From: Bipolaris cookei
Taxonomy: Eukaryota > Ascomycota > Dothideomycetes > Pleosporales > Pleosporaceae
Direction: 5' to 3'
Assembly (NCBI GenBank): GCA_002286855.1
Contig: NRSV01000113.1
Span: 16,649-80,648, forward strand
Length of the DNA stretch: 64,000 nt
This document shows, in pieces, positions 43,456 to 53,858 of the stretch. The notes under the pieces were generated by a model, which was given only the letters and a program-made list of their open reading frames with translations, did no database searches and was not told the origin of the DNA. The position numbers and the translations under genes are program-made. Positions within the stretch are counted from its first letter, which is position 1. The number at the start of each line of letters is the position of its first letter.

Positions 43456-45072
43456 ATGGGATTCAGCAAGCTATTTTGCCGTTTTGTGTTGGTTTCTGCA
43501 ACTACGTCTGCTAAATGGATTACTCCAGGAGCTCGATGGAGAGCGACAGATGGCTCACTCATCAATGCACACGCAGGCGGTGTGATTATGGATCCTGAGT
43601 CCGGCAAGTTCTTTTGGTTTGGAGAATACAAAGTTCAAGGACAAGAAGAAGGTGGTGGTGTGAGCGTCTACAGCTCCGACGATCTTGCAACATGGGAACC
43701 CCACGGTTTAGCATTGACCCCAATCGAAGACCATTCCTACATTTCGAAGAAGGACATCATACAGAGACCAAAAGTTGCATACAGCAAGGCTACCAACAAG
43801 TACCATGTAAGACATTGACATGGTTTCTCTTAGTGGTTCAACTGATCGTTTATAGATGTGGTGGCATGCCGACAATTCAACATACGGCAAGTTGCTCCAA
43901 GGTTTTGCCGTTTCCGACAACATCACCGGGCCCTATATTTTTGTCGATGCTACAGCGCCTCTTGGAAACTGGTCGCAAGATTTCGGCATGTTTGTAGACC
44001 AAAAAGATGGACGTGCATACGCCCTTTACTCCAATGGCGACCGCCTCGAAGGACGCGACGTTTATCTCACATCCTATAATGATAATATAACTGCTCACGA
44101 CGAGGTCATCCACCGTTTCGACAAATACGACCTAGAGGCTCCCAATATCGTACAGACAGATCAAAGCTACTTTGCCCTCATGTCGCATAAGACGGGCTAT
44201 CGGCCAAATAGTAAGATGCGATTCCCTCTTGGTGTATGCAAAAAAAACACTAACTTTACCAAGATGTAGTTGCATTCCGCGCAGAATCTCTTTCTGGTCC
44301 GTGGTCGCAGCCCTTCACAATTGCGCCATTGAATACGCGCACGTACAACTCCCAGTCAGGTTTCAATCTCCGTATCAACGGTACCAAGAAGACGACCTAC
44401 ATCTACATGGGGGACCAATGGGATTCCATCTCGTTGTGGGAATCAAGGCAAGGAACTCGAAAGCTATGAATTGAGAAGGATAGAGTGCTGACAACTAACA
44501 GGTACATCTGGCTTCCACTTGAAATCAACGAGGAAGAAAAATCCCTTAAACTTGTGTGGCATGATGTCTACGATTTGGATGTAAAAACTGGCGAAGTGAC
44601 ACCCATCGAAGGCACTATCTACTACAACAAGGATGCGACCACAACTGGAAATGCATGGCACCAGGAAGCCAAATTCGCAAGTGACAAAGTCATTGTCACT
44701 GGTATCTATGGCAATGACAGCAAAGTCACCTTCCACAGCATTGAAGGCAGTGGCAAACCTCAGTGGGTATCGTTCTACTATCAAAACACGGACGATATGG
44801 GCTTTGGTGACCAACCTGGTGGCACTCCGGATCGTATCAATGGAACTTGGCAGCTTCGTCGCATCTCCAGCGTCATTGTCAACAACAAGAATGAGGAGCT
44901 CCAGACATTGTTCCAAAGAGATACTCACAAGGGAATTATTCTGAGCACGCCACTCATGCTCGAATTGGAGAAGGGAAGTCACAACACCATTACCATCGGC
45001 GGTCTCTACAACGGCAAAGATTACAAGGGCGCAGATATTGACCGTATTGTAGTCTACCCGCCCGAAAAGTGA
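43456..45072 (+). CDS. GH43 subfamily 24 exo-beta-1,3-galactanase with C-terminal CBM35-like domain
   Basis: Four exons: 43456-43806, 43856-44210, 44270-44447 and 44502-45072. Together they give 484 aa. Introns 1 and 2 are GT-AG (49 and 59 bp); intron 3 (54 bp) has a GC donor (AAG|GCAAGG). The mature protein begins after a short hydrophobic leader (MGFSKLFCRFVLVSATTSAK). Family motifs are INAHAGGVIMDPESGKFFWF, QRPKVAYSKATNKYH then MWWHADN, QDFGMFVDQKDGRAYALYSN, and LEAPNIVQTDQSYFALMSH, where the Glu fits the catalytic acid. The last 140 residues form a beta-sandwich like CBM35 (WVSFYYQNTDD, LEKGSHNTITIGGLY). Such enzymes release galactose from arabinogalactan side chains and lack the usual Asp base of other GH43 enzymes. 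Confidence 0.9.
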
Positions 45073-45336
45073 TAGGGGGCTTTCAGGTCCTCATAAGTCA
45101 TGAAGACTGTAAATATAATATTTTGATGAAATTCTATCAAAGATTATGGATAAAAAACACAAGCTACGTCTCTCACTTGTCTATGATATAATTCCTCAAG
45201 CACCGGTCTAATCGCCAAACAACAAAATGCTGATAGTGCTCGTTCATTTCTAAAGATCATGACATCGTTGATCTACGCACGCAAAACAGAATGATCCAAA
45301 ACGCCACCCGCATGGCTCATCTATGTTCATCGTAAT
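45073..45336. other. 3' flanks of convergent genes
   Basis: A short region between the stops of the galactanase gene and the methyltransferase gene. AT-rich patches at 45107-45160 suit polyadenylation. No gene was seen. Confidence 0.4.
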
Positions 45337-46521
45337 CTATGCCCATCCTATCCGATACAGATTGTATCCGCTCTCATCGCCCCTCCCAATGCCCCTCCTC
45401 TTCTCAACAAACTCCTTTTCCAGTATGCGGAAAACCATACCGCTTGCATTCTTGGGACACTTTTTAAGAACAAAAGCGGACTCAACAGTGTCGGGAATAC
45501 CTTCGAACTTGCCCGTCTTGCGCACCGTGACCATTAGCCAAAAAGTGCCATGCAGAGTCAGCATATGCGCAGCACAATCGCGTAGCCAAGCAGCATGTTC
45601 GGGTGCATAGACGACATCAGACGCGATGAGGAGATTGGCAGTTGCTTTCAGAGCTTGAGGTGGCTGTGCCCAATCCAGAATTGCAGTCGACACAGGCGGT
45701 GATGCATCGGTGCAATTCGAGGGAAAGTTGGTTTTGATGTTGAGTTTGCAATTCTCCAGGACGGCGGGGTGGTAATCAGTCGCCGCGATGCCACCATCGT
45801 GAATGTTGATGGTGGGAAGGAGCTTTGCTAGTACCAAACTGACGAGACCAGTTCCTGCGCCCAACTCGGTAATCTTGGGCGCGGGCGCGAGGTCTGATGG
45901 ATCCAGTGCGAATCGCTTAGGATCGGCGCACATCATGCTACTAAGGACGATGCTGGCACCCCAGGATTGGAGCCCAACAGCGGTGTGGTCCGTACTTGAG
46001 AGAGGTGCATCGTTGAGTGTGACTTGGATTGCTTCTCCAGAGGGCATGGAAAAGCTGAAGTCGCGGGTTAGTGCCTCGTCTTCGTCACTGTTGCTGGATT
46101 CGAATAAACTCGAAAGAATAAAGGCAGCATCGTCGACGAAGCTCTCGCGAGTCTCTTCATCTATGTCCATTTCCTCTGAATGCGCAAGAAGCGAATTTAG
46201 CCATTGCGTGGTGAAAGTGCGTTCAAATGGGTCGGCACGTAGAGCAGTGGTCAGCTCCTCCAGACTCGTCTCTTGGTCGTCTTCGTCCTCGTCCTGAGAG
46301 GCATAGCCGGAATCAACAGGGGCTGGTGGCGACGTGATTGATTGCTGATCTCGCTTGGATACTGGCGTGGAAATGACAGTCGGTAAGCGTACGGGACAAT
46401 ACAAGGCCCGCAAATGCTTCAGCGCCGAAGCGATCTGGACTTCTGGCAGGGAAACTAGCAAACGAGCGGGTGGTAAGATGCTCGAAGGCGGCAGACAACT
46501 GCCTGTGAGGCTGCCACTCAT
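45337..46521 (-). CDS. Methyltransf_16 family protein-lysine methyltransferase
   Basis: 394 aa in one exon. The first 190 residues are poorly ordered, with an acidic stretch (SQDEDEDDQETSLEELT), and the Rossmann methyltransferase fold begins near residue 200. The S-adenosylmethionine motif is ITELGAGTGLVSLVLAKLL, preceded by TAVGLQSWGASIVLSSMM (the family reads WxAS/WP.G..L). DYHPAVLENCKLNIKTN and LIASDVVYAPEH (family DVxY) follow. Such enzymes methylate lysines of elongation factors or chaperones in the cytosol; yeast Efm2 and the fission-yeast Rrg1-like proteins are the nearest types that I know. The exact substrate cannot be read from the sequence. Confidence 0.85.
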   Translation of the reverse strand: MSGSLTGSCLPPSSILPPARLLVSLPEVQIASALKHLRALYCPVRLPTVISTPVSKRDQQSITSPPAPVDSGYASQDEDEDDQETSLEELTTALRADPFERTFTTQWLNSLLAHSEEMDIDEETRESFVDDAAFILSSLFESSNSDEDEALTRDFSFSMPSGEAIQVTLNDAPLSSTDHTAVGLQSWGASIVLSSMMCADPKRFALDPSDLAPAPKITELGAGTGLVSLVLAKLLPTINIHDGGIAATDYHPAVLENCKLNIKTNFPSNCTDASPPVSTAILDWAQPPQALKATANLLIASDVVYAPEHAAWLRDCAAHMLTLHGTFWLMVTVRKTGKFEGIPDTVESAFVLKKCPKNASGMVFRILEKEFVEKRRGIGRGDESGYNLYRIGWA

Positions 46522-47276
46522 TTGACGGCTCTCGCTAAGGAACGAAGGACGAAGAGGGTAACGCGCGCGCAGACGGGAAACTAAAAGGAAAGAATGTGGA
46601 GAGGGAAAAGAACCGGAGACGACGCGGGGAAAAAAGGGTCTATCGTGAGTCTGAAGGCGAACGATAAGAAGGATAGCATGATAATACTGGGTTTAGCCTC
46701 ACGCTCGGGCAAATGCCGCTATTTTGAGAAGTTTTCACCGCCTGTCATATTGCACCGTGGGCGTATGTGCGGATCACGATGTATTGTGGTGAGAAAGATT
46801 ACGATGGGAATTTGCCGTGGCATTTTCTACTGGTCCAGAGATCTCGATAGCTTTTGAAGCATGTGCGCAGTGAACTATTGGCTCCCCTCACGATGCGTGA
46901 CTGGAGTAATGTGGGATTTTGTGTCAAATGGTAATCGCCACGTGGGTCGCTAGAAATCAGCCTCATCGACGCTACGGCCAGAGTCGCTTAGCGTATATGG
47001 ACCCTCTGGTACAAACGGCTTGCAGCCATGGATTCCCCTATCAATGTACGGTCAACTCCGGCGAAGGCCATTTGGATAATGTCGCGGAACGGCAAAAGGC
47101 TTCTGAAACATCTTGGTGTGCCAGATTGGGAACTTGTTGACAGTCCGTGGATTGCAGCGCTAGTGGCTTGGAAGGCTAATGCTATACAGAACGGCCGAAG
47201 TCCTCAGCATCCGACATAACGGTCAGGATCCTATTGCTTACATCCCGGAAATACCTGCGATAACTAACGTCGTAGA
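46522..47276. other. Intergenic region upstream of the methyltransferase gene
   Basis: About 750 bp. Small open frames at 46594-46857 and 46919-47219 have no domain or splice evidence. A transposon begins at 47279. Confidence 0.4.
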
Positions 47277-47534
47277 TAAGCGAGCGTCGCACCCCACCAA
47301 CTTTGCACACCTCTATAAGCGCGTAGCTACACCATATTATAATTGTGTTGCACGCATAGGTGCAGTGAGAAAACTGGATGTTGTTGTTTACCGCACGCGT
47401 ACGTGCGGTGAATTGATGTGTGTGTTGTGTGTGTTGTGTGTATAATATGTCTTCTGTGGTGCTCTCTACAACTGTCTTCTGTACACGACCATTGCAGGGG
47501 CTTGTTACATGTAGAATATCGACATACATCGGCT

Positions 47535-47645
47535 GTAATCCATGCCGATATATCCTGGCATAGTATCGACCGTAATTCATGCCGATATATCCTGGCATAA
47601 CATTGGATGTAATTCATGTCGATATATCCTTGCATAGTTTGTGAC
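47535..47645. repeat. 37-bp tandem repeat, three copies
   Basis: Copies start at 47535, 47572 and 47609, each reading GTAAT(C/T)CATG(C/T)CGATATATCCT and ending in GCATA plus a variable tail. The period is exactly 37, which is not a multiple of three, so it is not a protein repeat. It lies inside the left part of the family D element. Confidence 0.85.
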
Positions 47646-47649
47646 ATTT

Positions 47650-48877
47650 ATTAACTCAGCAAAAAGTAGAATTACTCTTGCTTTTCAGGCCTATCGTACG
47701 GGCCAGTTTAAGAGCATTCGACGCGCTGCTGCTGTCTATAATGTTCGTTTTTAGCGGCTTTCTGATCGGCTGAAGAAAATCACATTTCGGCCCCAAGCAT
47801 CCCTAAACCGCCATAAGCTTACTATAACTAAAGAGCAAACAATCGTACTGTCCGAACCTAAATCAGGCACTGAGGGAGTGATCGCGTGACTCCGGTTCCC
47901 CACGGATACTTGTGCACGGACCCAGGAGTAGATCAACCCTTTTTCCTTTGAACGTAGAACAGAGATAGCAATGAACCATAGTTACTTGCCACCCCCACCT
48001 ACCCGCACGCTGTGTACACCGTGCAACTAGCTGTATTGACTTAGACATCTTGCTAACACCAAGCACTGGCTAGCCAATAGAGTCCATTCAACACGTACGA
48101 TATATCCTTGACCTAGACTCACGAGGATTTGCTCACCGACTGTACGAAGTAGCAGATATGGCAGAGAAACTACTGCGCGTACGAGATGGCCAACCTTTAG
48201 ACAAGAACTGGGCAAAGCGATTTATATCGCGTTCGGACAAGCTTAAAACAGCTTTCAATCGAGCAAAAGACCGCCAGAGAATACAGCAAGACGATCCGGA
48301 GGTTATTAACGTGTAGTTTAAGCTCATACGACAGACAATTGAGAAATATATGGTTCATTCAGACGACATCCACAAATTTGATGAAATTGGCTTTCAGATG
48401 GTCGTAATTGGCTCAATGAAGGTAGTTACAGGTTCAAAATGTCATACGAGACCTACTTTTTTTCAGCCAGGCAATTGCGAGTGGGTTACAGTCATTCAGA
48501 GCCTCTGCGCTGCGGGATACGCTACCCCGCCATTCATTGTCTACAACGGACGCATCTACATCTCTGCATGGTACGAAGAGGTATATATATCGTACGATTG
48601 TCTGCTCTTCAGTTATAGTAAGCCTGCCGCAGTTTGGGGTTACTTGAGGTCGAAAAGTAAATTTGTTAAGCCGATCACAAAGGCGTTGAAAAGGTATATT
48701 ATAGGCAGCAGCAGCGCGTCGTATAGTCTTAAACTGGCCTGTACAAAAGGTCTGAAAAGCTAGAATAACTCTTCCTTCTTGCTGAGTTTGAAAATCCTTA
48801 TGTTGTTGATGCATAGTGTTTCGTACGTGAAGTTCGCAATGCCAAGAAAAAGTGGCCGGCTCAGTGGTCTCTTACGT
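47650..48877 (+). mobile_element. Foldback-type pogo derivative, copy A (left arm decayed)
   Basis: It ends with CTTACGT next to TA at 48878-48879. Its right half repeats, in reverse, transposase N-terminal sequence, as in the copy at 58258-59312. The centre reads MVHSDDIHKFDEIGFQMVV, the first catalytic Asp region. 48268-48862 is identical base for base to 58703-59297 (595 bp). The left arm (47655-47848) is a diverged version of the same N-terminal sequence and is interrupted by a solo LTR. The outer left end could not be found and may be lost. It cannot encode a complete transposase. Confidence 0.7.
47849..48093. mobile_element. Solo LTR, second copy, 245 bp, with 5-bp target duplication
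   Basis: It runs from TGTCCGAACC to CATTCAACA, the same length as the copy at 20301. The flanks CGTAC (47844-47848) and CGTAC (48094-48098) are identical. Without the LTR and one CGTAC, the foldback transposase sequence on both sides joins up, which proves insertion after the foldback element was in place. Confidence 0.88.
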
Positions 48878-48889
48878 TAATACAATAGA

Positions 48890-50433
48890 TTAAGCAGTAT
48901 CTAGAGTATTCTTTTTTATATATGTACGTGACTTATGGCTAGTCTCTTTGCACCTGCTGCAGCGCGTAAGAGCCCGGCGGCTGATACCTGATCGCTCTCC
49001 TCCCGGACGCTCCTCACAAGCAATCTGCTTATCAGCCTCGCGTTGAGCGATTATATCCTCGCCATCTCCCTTTGTAAGCACGCCAAGCCTTTGTATCCGC
49101 TTCGTATCACGATGCCTACGCCTTGTGGCTGGCTCATTAGCCTTCTCAAGGCTGGCGATTCGATCGAGTATTAGCTCAGCCGAATGCATCATTATCTTTG
49201 CTCCCTTCTTAAGTCGACCGATCGCAGCAATAATCTGAGCTGGTGATGAGCTTTTATGAAGTTGTACGCGGTTACTTATTAGCGTTGATTGAGCTTCAAG
49301 CTCGCGTATATTACTTGGCATACAGGCTTGCCAGAGAGCTTCTGCTGGCGTAGCTGGAGGAGAAGGCGTACGCAGCTGCACGTCAAGCTTCGATAGAACA
49401 GCGTCTGGTTGGAGAGAAACAAGGCCTGCACCTCGAAAAGCTGAGCAGATATTGGCTGACGTGAAGGATAGACCGAACGCTACCTTGAACGCTGGTAGAA
49501 ACTCGAGCTTAGTGATGTGGTTGATATGGTGGCGGATCAGGCTCTTCGTCTCACGGCTGTACGCGTGCTTTAGCGGCGAGAAGCAGTCAACGTCAAGAGG
49601 CTGGAGTAGGTGAGACGAGTGAAGCGGTATGCAGAGCGTGTGGATGTTGTTCTCCTTGCAAAACTCTTGGAACTTGAGAGATTGGTGGCTTTCATGGCCG
49701 TCAAGTATAAGCAGGCGAGGTGTACCGACAACGCGAGTCTTTGTGTGAGCGTCAAAGTGCTTTAGTCATGCAACACTTAGTTCGTTGTTCGTTCAGCCAT
49801 TGTAACTGACTGCGATTGCCCAGTTGCGTGGTATATCTGCTTCCTCGTACCAGGCAGAGAGATGATACTGGCCAGCAAAGATGAGAAACGGTGGGACTGC
49901 CCAGCCAGTTGCGTTGATTGCAGCGATCAACGTCACCCATTCACGATTGCCTGGCTGAATAGTCTTTGACCGGCCTCTTCTTTCTGACGCTGTAATAATA
50001 AGCTGAGTCGTGATCTTGCCTATCATAAAGCCAACTTTGTCGAAGCTGTAGACGTCCTCATCACAGATGTCGTATTTGGCCTGATGAAGTTAGCTGGCCG
50101 CTTCTGCACAACCTGTCCAGCGCCGCGCGCAGCTAGCAGCTTATTAGCCATATCGCGCATAGCAGCGTAGGTAGGCGCAGATCCACGTAGATATAGGTCA
50201 AGCATATGATCAACTATCACCTCCTTTTCTAGCTTAGTGAGCTTCTTTGAGTTGGGCTGGCAATTGCGTCGCGCACGCTTCACAGCGCGTCAGTCAATCA
50301 GCGTTGATTTTGGAATATCAAAAGCTACAGCAGCGCGTCGAATACTCTGGATTTGGTTCTTACCTAGAGAAGAGAAGGCAAGCTGAATATCTGCCTCGCG
50401 AGAAATTGATTGAGAAACGTCGCTAAGAGACAT
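48890..50433 (-). pseudogene. pogo-like transposase with CCHC-like tail (family D)
   Basis: The ATG at 50433 starts READIQLAFSSLGKNQIQSI and RRAAVAFDIPKSTL (helix-turn-helix). After a TGA (near 50291) come RARRNCQPNSKKLTKLEKE and DMANKLLAARGAGQ. The middle shows IQPGNREWVTLIAAINATGW and LSAWYEEADIPRNW. The catalytic positions are in LLILDGHESHQSLKF and LLQPLDVDCFSPLKHAYS. A long tail ends in CSRCKETSHKSRT with Tyr where the last zinc Cys is expected. There are frameshifts near 50070 and 49740 and at least two stops. The first catalytic Asp region is visible near 50045 (DEDVYSFDKVGFMIG). The gene is not functional. Confidence 0.8.
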
Positions 50434-50487
50434 TATTCATAAAGGTAAGGCGGGTGATTAAAGTTGGTGGGGTGACCGACTCGCTTA

Positions 50488-51083
50488 CCCGCCACGTTAG
50501 ATGTCCTTCATGAGATTAATTCGGGGGGTGATAACAGAATCGCTACCAAACAACGATTGCCCTCCGTGGCCGATCCTGTTGTAATTAGAAGAAATTGGGT
50601 TGGAAAGAAAAAGAAATTGGATGACAGTAATCTTCATTAATCGAATAGGCTCGTTTAGCATCTTGATAGCAAAAAAAAACAGAATCAGCTTAATCTTCAT
50701 TCTCACCGATGCGCATCTGTTGATAGTTGATTTGCGGCCAACAATGAACGAAAAAGCCAAGGTTGCAATCGTAATGGCTGATATTGACATACTACTGAGG
50801 CGTTTTCTCAATGGATGGCTTTAGATTGATCGTCTTCGTGAAAAGGGTCGCTCATCTTGAATAACAGAAAAGGTGTAGCAGCGGTACACGTGACCAAGGG
50901 TTCCGTTGATTTGTAGCGTTAATTCCACTTCGGAACGCGAAATCCAGTAGGATACTACATGTTTTTCCTAAACCTCTACCTGTTTCTCATACCTCGCGCA
51001 ATGTCCCATCGGACTCATGCCTCGCGCTAAAGCACTCGTCATAATGCCGCATGTCTGCCACGCCAAAACCCCGATTTTATGCC
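50488..51083. other. Intergenic region between transposon and P450 gene
   Basis: About 600 bp with overlapping frames on both strands (50497-50824) that lack support. It includes the 3' flank of the P450 gene. Confidence 0.4.
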
Positions 51084-52724
51084 TCACACATCAACACCCT
51101 TTCTGCGACGCAGAAGCACCCTGGCTTGCCGGTCAGGATACATATCTCCGTCTACAGTAAAATTTTTCGGGCGTGGTGGACATTGTCGTGATGGGAACTG
51201 CCAGTCGTACAACAGCAGGAGTTGCGAGAGCACTAGTTTGATCTCATTGGCGACAAACGATCTTCCAGGACAAGCATATTTTCCGTAACCAAATGCCATG
51301 TGCTCAGAATCACTCATGGCAAAGGTATAACGCTGGCTATTTTTAAGGTCCTTACGTAACTTTGCATAACGATAGGGATCGAAAGTTGTTGGATCCCCAC
51401 CGGGGACCCGTATCGGGTCGTTAAGGATTGCGTTCTGTGGTACTGCGATGCGGGTACCGGCTGGGAGATGCACTCCATTTGACAGAGTGAGAGCTTTTGG
51501 AAGGATGCGGTTGAAGGTCATGAGGAAAACGGGACTTTGTCGCTGCGATTCTTTGAGCAGGCTGTCGAAAAGGTGGAGTTCGTCAAGTGCGCTCTTAGTC
51601 CAGCTACTGTTCTGCCACTGCGGCCCTTGAAGGACATCGACGATTTCGGAACGAATCTCAGGGATGAGCTGAGGTCGAGCGCACAAGTCGTAGAGGGCTT
51701 GGGCCATTGTCAATGCTGTTGTATGAATTGCCGTCAAACTTAAAAGTAGAGTCAATTGGGCAAGATTTTCAATTTTCCGCTCTTTGGAATTCGCCGCGTC
51801 GAGTAACCATTGTAGGACATCTTGAGAAGCTGTTGGCGCATCGACCCTTTCGCGCTCTGCGACCAGTTCGCCAACAATACGCACAGCATCTTTAACGTTG
51901 CGATGAAGCTGTCGATATGACGGTAGCATCGGAGCAATAATTGGGCGTAGAATCTTTGGAACAAAGCGCAGAATGGTCCCCGTGATAAATAAATTCTCTG
52001 TATATTGTGCTGTTGTTGAGAGCCAGTCTTCGTCACGACAGCGATCCGGACCAATCCAAACGCGTGCAACCAGCCGAGAAATTATACGTGGGAAGACAGT
52101 CATCAAGTCCAGCTCTACCCAGTCTTCACCATCGCATGGGGGAAGTTCTTTCTGTAAAGCATATTGCAACTCATCCCGGACGACAGGAACCAAGGTGCTG
52201 AGATTTGGTGTCAATTTCGTCTGCAAAACGCGAGTCTGCACGTCGCTTTCCTCGAATATAGTTCCATTCACCCAGTCTCCAGCAAAGTCGTCGATAAAAG
52301 GCTTCACAGAGCGCACAGCATCGTTGGTGAGGGCTCGAATCTCATTAAGATACTTGTTATCGCCAACAACGACCACATCTGCTCCCACACGGCGGAGCAC
52401 GAACAAGTCTCGATACTTGGACAATTTTTAGCGAGCTTCAATCATTTATGCCAGTACTGGCCCCCCGGAAAAGCTACTTACCTTTTCGTATCCTTCCTTG
52501 ATCATTGACCTACTTCCGCGGATGAAACGCAATCGTACAAGCCATTGAGGCTCCCAAAAAATCCTATGTCCGACAACAGGAAGTCCAAATTTGGTGCGAT
52601 TCGTGTTTAGGGCGTATATTAAGTAAATGCATATAGCAGGTACTATAACAAAAGAAAGAAGAAAGTGTACACCTGCCAGCGTTGGAGCCGTGATAACTTG
52701 TATGTTGTTTAGTGTGTAATTCAT
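51084..52724 (-). CDS. Cytochrome P450 monooxygenase (ent-kaurene-oxidase-like group)
   Basis: Exons 52724-52482 and 52415-51084; the 66-bp intron (52416-52481, GTAAGT...CCAAG) joins in phase 0 to give 524 aa. An N-terminal membrane anchor (LLSFVIVPAICIYLIYAL) is followed by the P450 fold. The oxygen-binding helix reads LTAIHTTALTMAQAL, the ExxR motif is ESQR, the PERF-like element is FDPYRY, and the heme-binding loop is FGYGKYACPGR with Cys at about 463. The FGxGKYACPGR form and AIHTT suggest the group that includes fungal terpenoid and indole-diterpene oxidases. It is an endoplasmic-reticulum enzyme that needs NADPH-P450 reductase. The gene is intact and lies in the same orientation as the cupin and aldehyde dehydrogenase genes, so a shared pathway is likely. 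Confidence 0.9.
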
Positions 52725-52833
52725 AATTTTCTGTGTTAGTTACTAGATTTACAATTAAGAATTTTCAAAGACGTAAATCGCTAAACAGCTTGGAATAACA
52801 CTATCGCGAATGGCGCTTTGTGTGAAAAGCAAA

Positions 52834-53002
52834 GAAAGCTGAGAGGAAGCAGACTAACAGCTTCGGAGTCCGTAGTCTTAGTGCCGGGCTATATTAATTA
52901 AGTATCCTATTTCGAACAACATCATATCGAATAGCAGAGAAAGCTGAGAGGAAGCAGACTAACAGCTTCGGAGTCCGTAGTCTTAGTGCCGGGCTATATT
53001 AA
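52834..53002. repeat. Two identical 64-bp direct repeats, 105 bp apart
   Basis: 52834-52897 and 52939-53002 are identical (GAAAGCTGAGAGGAAGCAGA to GGGCTATATTAA). Each is followed by sequence with CGCGAATAGC-like motifs, and a third, more diverged unit follows (about 53025-53090). Related units recur at 55950-56090, on the far side of the cupin and ALDH genes. The left part overlaps the upstream region of the P450 gene. Confidence 0.85.
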
Positions 53003-53193
53003 CCAAGTGTTTTACCGCGAATAGCACCGTGACGAATAGTACTATGGCGGGTAGCACCGGAAGCTAGAAGCAAGTAGACTTGTAGCTTAATAAAATTAAA
53101 GTTCAGTAAACAGTGCTATATATAAGAGAACAAACACTTTTTAAAAACAGACTTATTACTAATTAAATCCATAGACATTGTTTATCTATAACC

Positions 53194-53645
53194 TTAGATA
53201 GCGCTTTGGTTTGCCTTCTCGTAGTCGAGCTCAGACACCTCCTCGTGCCATTTACAATCTAGATAGCCGTGTTAGTATCTTAGTTATATAGCTAAGTAAA
53301 TAACTAACCACCTAACGAGATTGCTGTATGGACCATAACCGTATGTCCAGTAGCACCATGCCAATGTTTTTCGCCACCTGGAATATAGACTACATCTCCA
53401 ACCTGTAATCGTCTTGGCTCCTGACCTTCAGAGCATATAAGTCCGGTCCCGGCAATAATTGTTAATACCTGGCCTTTTTCGTGAACGTGCCAGTATGATC
53501 GAGCGCCGGGTGCAAAGCTAACATTCCCACATGCGGTACCGTCTTCTGAAAAGAAAATTGGATCGAAGTAAACTGATCCAGTGAACGGACCGTTTAGCTG
53601 TTTGGAAGAGGATTCGGGCAGATGTGACGATCGAATGAGCTGCAT
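53194..53645 (-). CDS. Small cupin-domain protein
   Basis: Exons 53645-53309 and 53258-53194; the 50-bp intron 53259-53308 (GTTAGT...TCTAG) joins to give 133 aa ending KWHEEVSELDYEKANQ. The single-domain cupin shows GNVSFAPGARSYWHVHEKGQ (first metal-binding motif with the two His) and LQVGDVVYIPGGEKHWHGAT (second motif), the barrel found in carboxymuconolactone-type and RmlC-like small cupins. It could be a metal-dependent isomerase, dioxygenase or a cyclising enzyme in a pathway; its substrate is unknown. It sits between the P450 and ALDH genes, all on the minus strand with short spacers. The gene is intact. Confidence 0.88.
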
Positions 53646-53858
53646 GGTGATCTGGTAATGTTTACAAGTTTGGAAGTGACGAGTAATAATTATATTCGTA
53701 GAGAAGATTATCGTTGATATTTTATTTTCTTCTATCGCGTGTGCTCACCACGCCTTAATATAGTCCCTTGTTCCTCATTCTAGTTAGAATAGCAACATAG
53801 GGATTATCGGCACTATCGTGCACAGGGCAGGGTCTGGACCTTCATTTGCAACAACTCG

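Larger units (their letters stand above)
47279..50485 (-). mobile_element. pogo-like element carrying nested insertions (family D)
   Basis: The left end AGCGAGCGTCGCACCCC follows TA at 47277-47278. The right end, complement AGCGAGTCGGTCACCCC, precedes TA at 50486-50487, and both continue CACCAACTTT. The transposase gene runs leftward from 50433. Its left part is split by a foldback element (about 47650-48877), which itself contains a solo LTR. Removing these leaves about 2.0 kb, normal for this type. A (TGTG)-rich patch lies near 47417-47442. Confidence 0.7.

Noticed and set aside
20301..48093. The two 245-bp LTR copies as the ends of one giant retrotransposon
   Set aside because: They are 27 kb apart with about a dozen host genes between them, and each has its own 5-bp target duplication, so they are independent solo LTRs.
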